From Chloroflexota bacterium (GTDB lineage: Bacteria > Chloroflexota > Limnocylindria > Limnocylindrales > CSP1-4): a stretch of 12,951 bases of DNA. Under the pieces are notes generated by a model. It was not told where the DNA came from, searched no databases, and saw only the letters and a program-made list of their open reading frames with translations. The stretch covers positions 1-12,951 of the forward strand of contig JARXKQ010000010.1 of the NCBI GenBank assembly GCA_030271555.1. Reading direction: 5' to 3'. The translations under genes and the position numbers were made by a program. Below, piece after piece: positions 7,612-12,951 of this stretch. Each line of letters opens with the position of its first letter. Position 1 is the first letter of the stretch.

Positions 7612-9248
7612 CCGCGACCATGCCGACGCTCACCGGTGCGGCGCACTACGTGCACGTCTGGCGCCGTCCGCTGGTGGCCACCGCCACGACCTTCGCCGCG
7701 TTCTACGGCGTCGCACTCGCCGTTGGTCTCGTAGTGATCGCGCTGGTGCGCGACCCACTCAGCGAGGGCACGAGCTACTACGTGGATGTGGCGCGCAACC
7801 TGGTCAGCGGCCGCGGCCTGGTGATCGATGCGATCTGGAGCTACGCCACTCCACCCATGACGCTGCCGCGCCCGGCCTTCGAGCTGTGGCAACCGCTGAC
7901 ATCGTTCGTTGCCGCCGTCCCGATGGCCGTGCTGGGCCAGTCGTTCAACGCTGCTCAGCTGGGCTTCGTCTTCTTGGGCGCAACGCTCGCGCCGCTCGCC
8001 TGGCTCGTGGCGCGCGACACGACCCGCGCAATGAAGCTCGACGACCGCCGTTCGATGACCGTCGAACTGGGCGCAGCACTCCTGATCGCAATCTCGGCGC
8101 CGCTGCTGCTCGCAACGGGCGCGCCCGACTCGACCCTGCCGTTCGCCGTCCTGGGCGTTGCAGCGTGTGTCCTGATGCCGCGCGCCGCTGGGGGCGATCG
8201 CAAACACATCGTTGCGCTGGGGATAACGCTCGGGCTCGCCTACCTGACGCGAATGGAAGCCGTCTGGCTGGGGCTGGCTTTCGTGGTCGGCGGCCTGCTG
8301 GCGGGTAAGTCGGTCGTCCGCACCTTCGCCTATTCGGCGTCCGTGGCCGCGGTTGCGGTTCTGGTCGCGCTGCCGTGGTGGGCGCGCAACCTCGCCGTGT
8401 TCGGCACGCCGCTGCCGGGCCAGGTGACCGACAACATGTTCCTGACGCACAACGAGCAGATCTTCGCCTTTACAAATCCACCCACGCTCGGCAGTTTCCT
8501 GGCGCAGGGCCCGCTGGTCATCCTGGGCAACATCGCAGTTGCCATGTGGCACAACTCGGTTGAGGTCCTCGTCGTAAGCGCCGGCCCGGTCGCCGTCGTG
8601 GGTCTCGTTACGGTCGCGGCCGCGCTCGTCGGCCGTACCGCGCTGCCCAAACAAGGGCAGCTCGCCATGTTGCTCTTGAGCGGCGCCATCACCTTTGGCG
8701 CGACGAGCGTGCTGTTCCCCGTGGCCACGCTATGGGGAACCTTCGAGCATGCCGCGGGGCCGCTCCACGTCGGATTGATCGTCGCCGCCGTCGTCGGCAT
8801 GGACGCTTTCGTCGCGCGCGTCCGCGCATGGCGGGCCTGGCCGCGCTCCAACTCGTGGCTCGCCCCGGCGGCGCTTGCGCTGGCCACGCTGCCCATCGTT
8901 TCGCTCGCCCTGGTCGGCGCCGCCCATGCAGCGCTGACCGATGCCGCGCGCATACAGAGCTTCACCGGGGTCCTGCCGACCGACCCCGGCCCCATCGTGA
9001 CGGACCGTCCGGTCTGGCTCTCACGCTCACTTGGCCGGTCCGCGCTGGCCCTGCCGGACGAGTCACTCATCTCGATCGAACAGCTCGTGAAGGACTTCCA
9101 TGCCGTCGCGATCATCGTTACCGAACCGCGTGGAAGCATGCCCAGCGCGCTCCAGACATCGCTCGCGCAGCAGTGCTTCGGGCAGGTCCTAGGCCCGGCC
9201 GTGCCGGACGGGTCGGCCATTTTCGTGGTCAAAGGGCCATGCAGATGA
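7608..9248 (+). CDS. GT-C membrane glycosyltransferase, GT39/PMT_2-like (second of tandem pair)
   Basis: Polytopic membrane protein of 546 residues, paralogous to the gene before it: same length, same layout and shared landmarks (SYYVDVARNLVSGRGLVIDAI against DSYYYFAVAQQFAAGHGFTIDYI; LAWLVARD against LTFWIARD; GLAYLTRMEAVWLGL against GLAALARNDGVLLGV). About eleven hydrophobic helices are followed by a short soluble C-terminal part with TDRPVWLSRSLGRSALALPDE. The first-loop Asp of paralogue 1 falls on Gly54 here, with Glu53 one residue away, so catalysis may differ. The frame is open from 7470, but ATG 7608 is chosen because it overlaps the preceding stop as ATGA (7608-7611) and precedes a normal N-terminus. 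It is coupled by another ATGA (9245-9248) to the histidine kinase gene. The family call is reasonably firm; substrates are not inferable. Confidence 0.76.
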   Translation: MTATMPTLTGAAHYVHVWRRPLVATATTFAAFYGVALAVGLVVIALVRDPLSEGTSYYVDVARNLVSGRGLVIDAIWSYATPPMTLPRPAFELWQPLTSFVAAVPMAVLGQSFNAAQLGFVFLGATLAPLAWLVARDTTRAMKLDDRRSMTVELGAALLIAISAPLLLATGAPDSTLPFAVLGVAACVLMPRAAGGDRKHIVALGITLGLAYLTRMEAVWLGLAFVVGGLLAGKSVVRTFAYSASVAAVAVLVALPWWARNLAVFGTPLPGQVTDNMFLTHNEQIFAFTNPPTLGSFLAQGPLVILGNIAVAMWHNSVEVLVVSAGPVAVVGLVTVAAALVGRTALPKQGQLAMLLLSGAITFGATSVLFPVATLWGTFEHAAGPLHVGLIVAAVVGMDAFVARVRAWRAWPRSNSWLAPAALALATLPIVSLALVGAAHAALTDAARIQSFTGVLPTDPGPIVTDRPVWLSRSLGRSALALPDESLISIEQLVKDFHAVAIIVTEPRGSMPSALQTSLAQQCFGQVLGPAVPDGSAIFVVKGPCR

Positions 9249-10111
9249 GCACGAATGAGCGCGACGTGGTGCGCGCAGGCACCACAAGTGAGGATGTGCC
9301 AGCGACCTATACTCGGAACTCGATGGAGAACGGCACCTTGGCCGCCAACCGCCGGGTGCAAGCCGAAGTGTCTCCCGCCCCGAGCTCGGAGTCTGATTTG
9401 CCCGTCGACGCTACCTCGCTCGACGCAGATCCGCGTATCGCCATGGCTTTGCTGAGCGCCCACGAACAGGAGCGCTCGCGTCTGGCCGAAGAGCTGCACG
9501 ACGGACCGGCGCAGGCCTTCGCCAACGCGCTCTTCCAGACGCAGATCCTGGAGCGGGCGCTGCGCGAAGAGCCGGCCACTGCGGCGGCCGAGCTGGCCAG
9601 CCTGCGCACACTGCTCGAACGCGAGCTCGACACGCTGCGTGCCTACATCAACCAGCTGCGACCGTCGCTGGGCGAGGCCATCGGCCTGGACGACGCCTTG
9701 CGCGATGCCGCCAGCGCCATCAGCCAACGTTCCGGCTTCCTGGTCGAGCTGCGTCTCGAAGCACCCGGCACTCACCTGCACAGCGCCGCGCGCACGGTCG
9801 TGCTGCGCGTCGCGCAGGAGGCGCTACGCAATGTTGCCAAGCACGCGGCCGCCAGTCGGGCGTGGGTCCGCACTGCCGAGGAGGTCAATCCCGACGGTCG
9901 TCGAAGGTGGCTGCTCGAAGTCGGGGATGACGGCCGCGGCTTCGACTACGAGACAGTCGCGGCGAATCCCAACCGTCGTCACTTTGGTTTGCGTTTCATG
10001 CGTGAGCGGGCTGAGTTGCTCGGCTCGAGCCTGGTCATCGAATCCCACCACGCCGCCGGCACCGTCGTGCGGCTGACCATTGCCATCGAAGCGGAGAGGA
10101 ACCCAGAATGA
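9245..10111 (+). CDS. Soluble sensor histidine kinase, HisKA_3 (DegS/LiaS/NarL-partner type)
   Basis: Cytosolic histidine kinase of 288 residues that should autophosphorylate and pass phosphate to the response regulator encoded next. There is no membrane segment and no recognisable sensor domain; residues 1-60 look disordered. The HisKA_3 helix is AHEQERSRLAEELHDGPAQ (72-90) with phospho-acceptor H85 and the D-x3-Q phosphatase element D86/Q90. The linker has INQLRPSLGEAIGLDDALRD (135-154). The ATPase domain is complete: N-box LRVAQEALRNVAKHA with N196, G1 box GDDGRGFD (227-234) and G2-like HFGLRFMRERAELLG (246-260). ATG 9245 is preferred over ATG 9239 because it forms ATGA with the preceding stop and has GGG at 9234-9236 eight bases upstream; the open frame reaches back to 8732, but only as a shadow of the glycosyltransferase. 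Stimulus unknown; it may be sensed by a partner or in the cytoplasm. Confidence 0.9.
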   Translation: MSTNERDVVRAGTTSEDVPATYTRNSMENGTLAANRRVQAEVSPAPSSESDLPVDATSLDADPRIAMALLSAHEQERSRLAEELHDGPAQAFANALFQTQILERALREEPATAAAELASLRTLLERELDTLRAYINQLRPSLGEAIGLDDALRDAASAISQRSGFLVELRLEAPGTHLHSAARTVVLRVAQEALRNVAKHAAASRAWVRTAEEVNPDGRRRWLLEVGDDGRGFDYETVAANPNRRHFGLRFMRERAELLGSSLVIESHHAAGTVVRLTIAIEAERNPE

Positions 10112-10854
10112 ACGAAGCCGATTACAGCGGGCCTGACCGGAGGCGCGGCGGGCCAGACCGACGCAATCCTGAGCAGCGCACCAAGATCCTGCTCGTCGAC
10201 GACCACGCGCTGTTCCGCATGGGCATGCGCCAGATCCTCGAGCGCGAGCCCGACTTCGACATCGTCGCCGAGGCCGAAGACGCGCGCGAAGCGTTCACCA
10301 TGGCCGTCGAGCAAACGCCCGACATCGTCCTGCTGGACCTGTCGCTGCCCGCGCCGGGCGGCATCGAGACGACCCAGCGCATCAAGCGCGAAGTCCCCAG
10401 CGCAGGCATCATCGCCCTCGCCGTCGCCGAAGACGAGGACCAGCTGTTCGAAGCGATCAAGGCCGGCGCCGCGGCGTTCATCCTCAAGGACATCAACCCC
10501 GACGACCTGGTCACGATCATCCGCCGCGTTCGCGCCGGCGAGTACCTGATCAACGACAAGGTCTTCTCGCGGCCGTCGGTTGCGTCACGCGTCCTCAAGG
10601 AGTTTCGCGAGCTGGCCGTCTACGGCCAGGAAGCGGTACCCATCTTTGCGCCGCTGTCACCGCGCGAAGTCGAGATCCTCGACAACATCGCCAAAGGCAT
10701 GACCAACAAGCAGGTTGCCTACGCGCTGACCATCTCCGAGCAAACAGTGAAGAACCACATGAGCTCGATCCTGCGCAAGCTGTCGGTCAACGACCGCACC
10801 CAGGCCGTGGTCTACGCGATGAAGCAGGGCTGGATCCGGATCCCCGAGGACTGA
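10108..10854 (+). CDS. NarL/FixJ-type response regulator with LuxR HTH
   Basis: DNA-binding response regulator of 248 residues. The receiver domain spans about 25-145: acidic pair D31/D32 in ILLVDDHALFRMG, phospho-acceptor D77 in IVLLDLSLP, and conserved K127 in FILKD. The switch Thr/Ser normally found after the fourth strand is Ala105 (IIALAVAED). A linker of about 30 residues leads to a LuxR-type HTH (about 178-240): LSPREVEILDNIAKGMTNKQ, then ISEQTVKNHMSSILRKL. The N-terminus carries a doubled GPDRR motif (GPDRRRGGPDRR, 8-19), a basic extension seen in some signalling proteins. The start is fixed by the ATGA overlap with the kinase stop (10108-10111) and an AGAGGA ribosome site at 10095-10100. 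The obvious partner is the kinase just upstream; likely targets are envelope, glycosyltransferase or pilin promoters nearby, which is inference. Confidence 0.93.
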   Translation: MNEADYSGPDRRRGGPDRRNPEQRTKILLVDDHALFRMGMRQILEREPDFDIVAEAEDAREAFTMAVEQTPDIVLLDLSLPAPGGIETTQRIKREVPSAGIIALAVAEDEDQLFEAIKAGAAAFILKDINPDDLVTIIRRVRAGEYLINDKVFSRPSVASRVLKEFRELAVYGQEAVPIFAPLSPREVEILDNIAKGMTNKQVAYALTISEQTVKNHMSSILRKLSVNDRTQAVVYAMKQGWIRIPED

Positions 10855-10863
10855 GGCCGGGCC

Positions 10864-11976
10864 ATGGACCGGGTAATCATGGAAAGGACGCTGCCCCAGC
10901 TCGTCGATGAGCTCGCCGCGGATCAGGCCACGCTCGACCGCGAGCTGGCGGAGATCGAGCTGCTCCTGCGCCAGGCTGGGACTGAGGCCGAACGCCACGA
11001 GGCGCGTCGTGTTCAGGCCGAGGAGCGGGTTCGCGTGCTCGAGCGCGACGATCCCGACGGCGAGCTGCCTGACGCACGTTCTGCACTGATCACCCAGACG
11101 CGGCGCAGCACGCTGATGGAGGCCCAGCTCGACGTGCTGGGCGGCAAGCAGCGGGCGCTGCAGCGGTACCGGGACCGGTTGGCCCAGATCGTGCCGGTCA
11201 TGCGCGAGGCGGGGCCAGGTAGCGGCGGCGGAACTGCGCGGCGCGAACGCGCCCCAAGCGAAGACCTTGCCGCGCAGGAGGAGCTGCGGCGCGACATCGC
11301 GCGTCAGATGCACGACGGCCCGGCACAGAGCATCGCCAACATCGCGCTCCAGGCGCAGGTCGTCCAGCGCCTCTTCGAGCGCCAGCCCAAGCAGGCCCAG
11401 GCAGAGCTGACCGAGCTCGTCCGGATGGTCGAGCACGCGCTCAACGCCACCAAGGAGTTCATCTTCGACGTCCGGCCCATGGTGCTCGACGACCTGGGGC
11501 TGGTGCCCACGTTGCGCCGCTCGTCGCTCGAGCGCGGCCGACGCGCCGGGATCGTCGTGCGCTTCGAATCCGGTGGGGCTGATCGCCGGCTCAAGTCGGA
11601 TGTCGAGAGCGCCCTGTTTCGAGTCATCGATGACGCCATGGCGGGCTATCTGGCGGGCGCGCCCGCTGAGCTCACTGTGAAGCTTGACTGGACCGCTCAG
11701 AGCGTGACCGCCACCATCCATGCGAGCACTGCCGCGGCGACCCAGAGTGCCGCGACACAGGCTCGTGCGCTGGTTGCCGCCGCGCGCCACGAACGAACCA
11801 TGCCCGCGGCGCTCGCGTCGATGATCCGCGAGCAGGAGCGGGATGAAACGATGCGCGCGACCGGACTGCCCGAAGATGCCTGGTTGGAGATCCAGATCCG
11901 CGCCGAGGCCGCCCAGCTCCTGGTGCAGCTGTCGCCCGACCGATCGACGCTCGAGGTGGTCGCGACAGTCGCTTAG
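10864..11976 (+). CDS. DegS/LiaS-like kinase homologue with degenerate ATPase domain (candidate pseudokinase)
   Basis: Soluble 370-residue protein that resembles the kinase two genes upstream but looks catalytically crippled. Residues about 7-115 are strongly charged and predicted coiled coil, as in DegS-type sensor regions. A Gly/Arg-rich linker (115-135) precedes the HisKA_3 helix LRRDIARQMHDGPAQSIANI (141-160) with H150 and D151-x3-Q155, then FDVRPMVLDDLGLVPTLRRS (201-220). Where the N-box should lie the sequence is LFRVIDDAMAGYLAG (251-265): Glu becomes Asp and the Mg-binding Asn becomes Gly. No D-x-G-x-G motif follows; instead there is an Ala/Thr-rich stretch (HASTAAATQSAATQ, 286-299) and an unrecognised tail. 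Other frames show no displaced ATPase boxes, so a recent frameshift is unlikely. ATG 10864 sits 9 bases after the regulator stop. It may be a phosphatase, phosphate sink or dimer partner; that role is inferred. Confidence 0.82.
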   Translation: MDRVIMERTLPQLVDELAADQATLDRELAEIELLLRQAGTEAERHEARRVQAEERVRVLERDDPDGELPDARSALITQTRRSTLMEAQLDVLGGKQRALQRYRDRLAQIVPVMREAGPGSGGGTARRERAPSEDLAAQEELRRDIARQMHDGPAQSIANIALQAQVVQRLFERQPKQAQAELTELVRMVEHALNATKEFIFDVRPMVLDDLGLVPTLRRSSLERGRRAGIVVRFESGGADRRLKSDVESALFRVIDDAMAGYLAGAPAELTVKLDWTAQSVTATIHASTAAATQSAATQARALVAAARHERTMPAALASMIREQERDETMRATGLPEDAWLEIQIRAEAAQLLVQLSPDRSTLEVVATVA

Positions 11977-12060
11977 GCCGTTGACGCGCCGCCAAGCTCC
12001 CTGTGTGAGCGCGAGACAGGCAGGACTCTTGGCGTACGCGGTTGGACTCTCGTCCCATTT

Positions 12061-12079
12061 CCGCACCTCCCCCGTGCGG
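12061..12079 (+). terminator. Small hairpin after the two-component unit
   Basis: CCGCAC at 12061-12066 pairs with GTGCGG at 12074-12079 around a 7-nt C-rich loop. It lies 85 bases after the pseudokinase-like gene and 56 bases before the first pilin start, in the 158-base gap between them. No U-run follows, so a terminator role is uncertain; it could equally be a 5' leader structure of the pilin transcript. I see no convincing promoter hexamers in this gap. Confidence 0.3.
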
Positions 12080-12119
12080 GCATCGTTGCCCTTGTCCGTT
12101 CCTGTGGACTCATCCAATC

Positions 12120-12125
12120 GGAGGG
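12120..12125 (+). promoter_or_regulatory. Strong Shine-Dalgarno for Flp pilin 1
   Basis: GGAGGG lies 9 bases before the ATG at 12135. It decides the start of pilin 1: the frame is open back to 12042, but the earlier residues are Pro/Cys-rich and do not fit a prepilin leader. It is one of the strongest ribosome sites in the window, fitting high expression of a major subunit. Confidence 0.75.
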
Positions 12126-12134
12126 CTTCATCAA

Positions 12135-12299
12135 ATGGTCCAGTACCTGCTCAGCCTGATTAACCGCGACGAGCGCGGCCAGGGCCTGGCCGAGTACGCG
12201 TTGATCCTGGCGCTCATCGCCGTCCTGGCGATCGCCGCGGTCACGTTCCTCGGTGGTCAGATCAACAGCATCCTGTCGAACGTCGGTAACAAGATCTGA
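12135..12299 (+). CDS. flp: Flp-type IVb prepilin (pilin 1)
   Basis: 54-residue Flp prepilin, the structural subunit of Tad (tight adherence) type IVb pili. A 15-residue leader with basic and acidic residues (INRDERG) ends at G15; the prepilin peptidase should cut after it, leaving Q16 at +1 and E20-Y21 at +5/+6, the diagnostic G-x4-E-Y motif. The mature part is one hydrophobic helix (GLAEYALILALIAVLAIAAV) followed by TFLGGQINSILSNVGNKI, typical of the family. ATG 12135 is set by the GGAGGG site nine bases upstream. A strong intrinsic terminator 26 bases after its stop suggests it is transcribed as a single-gene unit. Being first, with the best ribosome site and its own terminator, it is the likely major pilin; that ranking is inference. 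Confidence 0.92.
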   Translation: MVQYLLSLINRDERGQGLAEYALILALIAVLAIAAVTFLGGQINSILSNVGNKI

Positions 12300-12325
12300 T
12301 CTTGTTCGCCACGAGCGACAAGGAG

Positions 12326-12356
12326 GGCGCCGGCCGAAAGGCCGGCGCCTTTGTTT
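12326..12356 (+). terminator. Intrinsic terminator after Flp pilin 1
   Basis: A perfect 10-bp GC-rich stem (GGCGCCGGCC at 12326-12335 and GGCCGGCGCC at 12340-12349) is closed by a GAAA tetraloop and followed by TTTGTTT at 12350-12356. This is the only canonical intrinsic terminator in the window. It ends pilin 1 and insulates pilin 2, whose ATG lies only 34 bases after the T-run. Confidence 0.92.
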
Positions 12357-12376
12357 ATGCCCTGACTCTTTTGCCC

Positions 12377-12382
12377 TACGAT
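12377..12382 (+). promoter_or_regulatory. Possible -10 box for leaderless pilin 2 transcript
   Basis: TACGAT fits TANNNT and sits 8 bases before the pilin 2 ATG at 12391, placing a transcription start at or next to the A of the ATG. The candidate -35 at 12354-12359 (TTTATG, spacing 17) is poor and overlaps the terminator T-run. There is no Shine-Dalgarno in the short gap. Supported by position more than by consensus. Confidence 0.35.
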
Positions 12383-12390
12383 CGGCGGCG

Positions 12391-12570
12391 ATGCACTCAT
12401 CTGGGCGGCGCACCCACCGCCAGGTTGCTCGATCCCGTGGCCAGAGCCTGGCCGAGTACGCGCTGATCGTCGCGCTCATCGTCATCGTCGCGCTGGTCGC
12501 GCTGACCCTGTTCGGCACCCAGATCAACGACATCCTCTCGATCATCGCCAACCAGATCGACGGCGGCTAG
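12391..12570 (+). CDS. Flp-type IVb prepilin (pilin 2)
   Basis: 59-residue Flp-family prepilin. The leader is 17 residues and strongly basic (SSGRRTHRQVARSRG), ending at G17; cleavage there leaves Q18 at +1 with E22-Y23 at +5/+6 (GQSLAEY). The mature helix (AEYALIVALIVIVALVALTL) is richer in Val than in its neighbours, and the tail is FGTQINDILSIIANQIDGG, ending in an acidic residue and two glycines. The start is the ATG at 12391; the frame is open further upstream, but that part runs through the terminator and pilin 1 and is a shadow. No ribosome site is visible. It lies just after a strong terminator, so it needs its own promoter or readthrough. Probably a minor or alternative pilus subunit; Tad pseudopilins are usually larger, so a true Flp pilin is favoured. 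Confidence 0.85.
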   Translation: MHSSGRRTHRQVARSRGQSLAEYALIVALIVIVALVALTLFGTQINDILSIIANQIDGG

Positions 12571-12620
12571 CCCGGCGCATCAACCCCTCTAGGCCGGCGC
12601 GTCAGCGCACCAACTCGTGC

Positions 12621-12630
12621 GGCAGCTGCC
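12621..12630. repeat. 10-bp palindrome between pilins 2 and 3
   Basis: GGCAGCTGCC is a perfect self-complementary decamer in the 186-base gap between pilins 2 and 3. It could be a dimeric regulator site or a small structure, but at this GC content it may arise by chance. Nearby, GGCGCATCA (12573-12581) and GGCGCGTCA (12595-12603 region) form an imperfect direct repeat. No firm promoter is visible in the gap. Confidence 0.3.
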
Positions 12631-12743
12631 TGCGTGACTCGGCAGCACTCCCAGACACGGAGTACCGCTTTCCTATTTCGAGCGCCTGACGGCTGGGCCA
12701 GAGTCGCCTCACATCGCGCCTATTGCGATGACCGCACTTATTC

Positions 12744-12747
12744 GAGG
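12744..12747 (+). promoter_or_regulatory. Shine-Dalgarno deciding the GTG start of pilin 3
   Basis: GAGG lies 9 bases before the GTG at 12757. The frame is open to 12634, but the longer form would add a 41-residue Arg/Ser/Cys-containing stretch unlike any prepilin leader; this site and the resulting 16-residue leader both support GTG 12757. Confidence 0.6.
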
Positions 12748-12756
12748 ACCATTGAC

Positions 12757-12924
12757 GTGAGAAACACAATTGGCCTTGTGCTGCGCCGCCGTGCGCAGGC
12801 TGGACAGGGACTCGCCGAGTACGCACTCATCCTGGCGCTGATTGCCGTCGCATCGATCGTCGCGGTGACGTTCATGGGCGGCTCGATCAACGCCATGCTC
12901 TCCTCGCTGGGCAACAGCATGTGA
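12757..12924 (+). CDS. Flp-type IVb prepilin (pilin 3)
   Basis: 55-residue Flp-family prepilin beginning with GTG. The leader (VRNTIGLVLRRRAQAG, first residue read as Met) ends at G16; cleavage leaves Q17 at +1 and E21-Y22 at +5/+6. The mature helix (GLAEYALILALIAVASIVAV) is nearly the same as that of pilin 1 for its first twelve residues, while the tail TFMGGSINAMLSSLGNSM differs and ends in Met rather than Lys-Ile. Pilins 1 and 3 are therefore closer to each other than to pilin 2, suggesting duplication and divergence. The start is decided by the GAGG site at 12744-12747. It is followed by a small hairpin and another ribosome site at the window edge, so it may be co-transcribed with the next gene. 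Confidence 0.87.
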   Translation: MRNTIGLVLRRRAQAGQGLAEYALILALIAVASIVAVTFMGGSINAMLSSLGNSM

Positions 12925-12926
12925 TA

Positions 12927-12942
12927 GGGCGACCGTTCGCCC
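12927..12942 (+). other. Small hairpin after pilin 3
   Basis: GGGCGA at 12927-12932 pairs with TCGCCC at 12937-12942 around a CCGT loop, two bases after the pilin 3 stop. There is no U-run. It may slow or stabilise the 3' end of pilin mRNA so that pilin exceeds downstream products, an inferred role. Confidence 0.35.
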
Positions 12943-12943
12943 C

Positions 12944-12949
12944 GAGGAG
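12944..12949 (+). promoter_or_regulatory. Likely ribosome binding site of a gene starting beyond the window
   Basis: GAGGAG at 12944-12949 is a good Shine-Dalgarno with no start codon inside the window. A start about 5-10 bases to the right would put another plus-strand gene directly after pilin 3. Given the Flp pilins, a Tad/Cpa assembly gene or prepilin peptidase is a reasonable guess. Confidence 0.4.
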
Positions 12950-12951
12950 CG

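Noticed and set aside
8732..9244. N-terminal extension of the histidine kinase to 8732 as a possible sensor domain
   Set aside because: The extension lies fully inside the upstream glycosyltransferase gene and is Arg-rich shadow sequence; ATGA at 9245 with a ribosome site gives the start.
8330..9781. Minus-strand frame of 483 codons
   Set aside because: Crosses the boundary between two well-supported plus-strand genes and shows no recognisable motifs.
11580..11976. Frameshift as the cause of the missing ATPase boxes in the second kinase homologue
   Set aside because: Neither of the other two forward frames shows an N-box or D-x-G-x-G motif here, and the real frame continues with normal composition to its stop.
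11981..12009. TTGACG at 11981-11986 as a -35 box for pilin 1
   Set aside because: At 17 bases spacing the matching -10 position reads TGTGAG, too poor to support a promoter.
10657..12117. Minus-strand frame of 486 codons opposite the regulator and pseudokinase
   Set aside because: Antisense to clear HTH and HisKA_3 motifs; no family pattern of its own.
1..12951. CRISPR array, tRNA, rRNA, insertion sequence or phage genes
   Set aside because: No regularly spaced repeats, no tRNA-like cloverleaf, no transposase or integrase motifs and no terminal inverted repeats were seen; the window is filled by the genes listed.

Overview
This is a high-GC, gene-dense bacterial window with almost no intergenic DNA and many stop/start overlaps. 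I recognise no species-specific marker. The HisKA_3-type kinases with an HDGPAQ phospho-acceptor box, the Flp pilin cluster and the style of the envelope glycosyltransferases suggest a Chloroflexota-like (Limnocylindria or Dormibacteria type) or actinobacterial soil or freshwater genome. This placement is an inference of low to moderate confidence.

Positions 1-1749 (+) hold the 3' part of a protein-L-isoaspartate O-methyltransferase gene, then a PIG-L/LmbE-type zinc deacetylase carrying an unusual inserted segment. A perfect 10-bp hairpin at 1753-1777 separates this unit from a convergent block.

Positions 1765-5845 (-) form a compact four-gene block, read right to left: a GT87-like polytopic mannosyltransferase, a GT2 dolichyl-phosphate-glucose-synthase-like glycosyltransferase, a FemAB/CelD-like (GNAT fold) acyl/aminoacyl transferase, and a GT4 glycosyltransferase. 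All neighbouring genes overlap. With the facing PIG-L deacetylase, this looks like an envelope glycolipid or polysaccharide assembly set. A ~120-bp divergent intergenic region (about 5846-5964) separates it from the next unit.

Positions about 5965-11976 (+) form a five-gene unit. Two tandem paralogous GT-C (GT39/PMT_2-like) membrane glycosyltransferases are coupled by ATGA overlaps to a soluble DegS/LiaS-type histidine kinase and a NarL-type response regulator. Nine bases later comes a second kinase-like protein that keeps the phospho-acceptor/phosphatase box but has lost the recognisable ATP-binding boxes, so it is a candidate pseudokinase. The response regulator also lacks the usual switch Thr/Ser.

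Positions 12135-12924 (+) carry three small Flp-type prepilin genes in a row, each with the G-x4-E-Y processing motif. An intrinsic terminator lies directly after the first. A ribosome binding site at the right edge suggests another gene, plausibly tad/cpa machinery, starts just outside the window.

Overall the window links envelope glycosylation, a three-component regulatory cassette and Flp/Tad pili. The most unusual parts are the kinase / regulator / pseudokinase trio fused translationally to two glycosyltransferase genes, and the trio of separately expressed Flp pilins.
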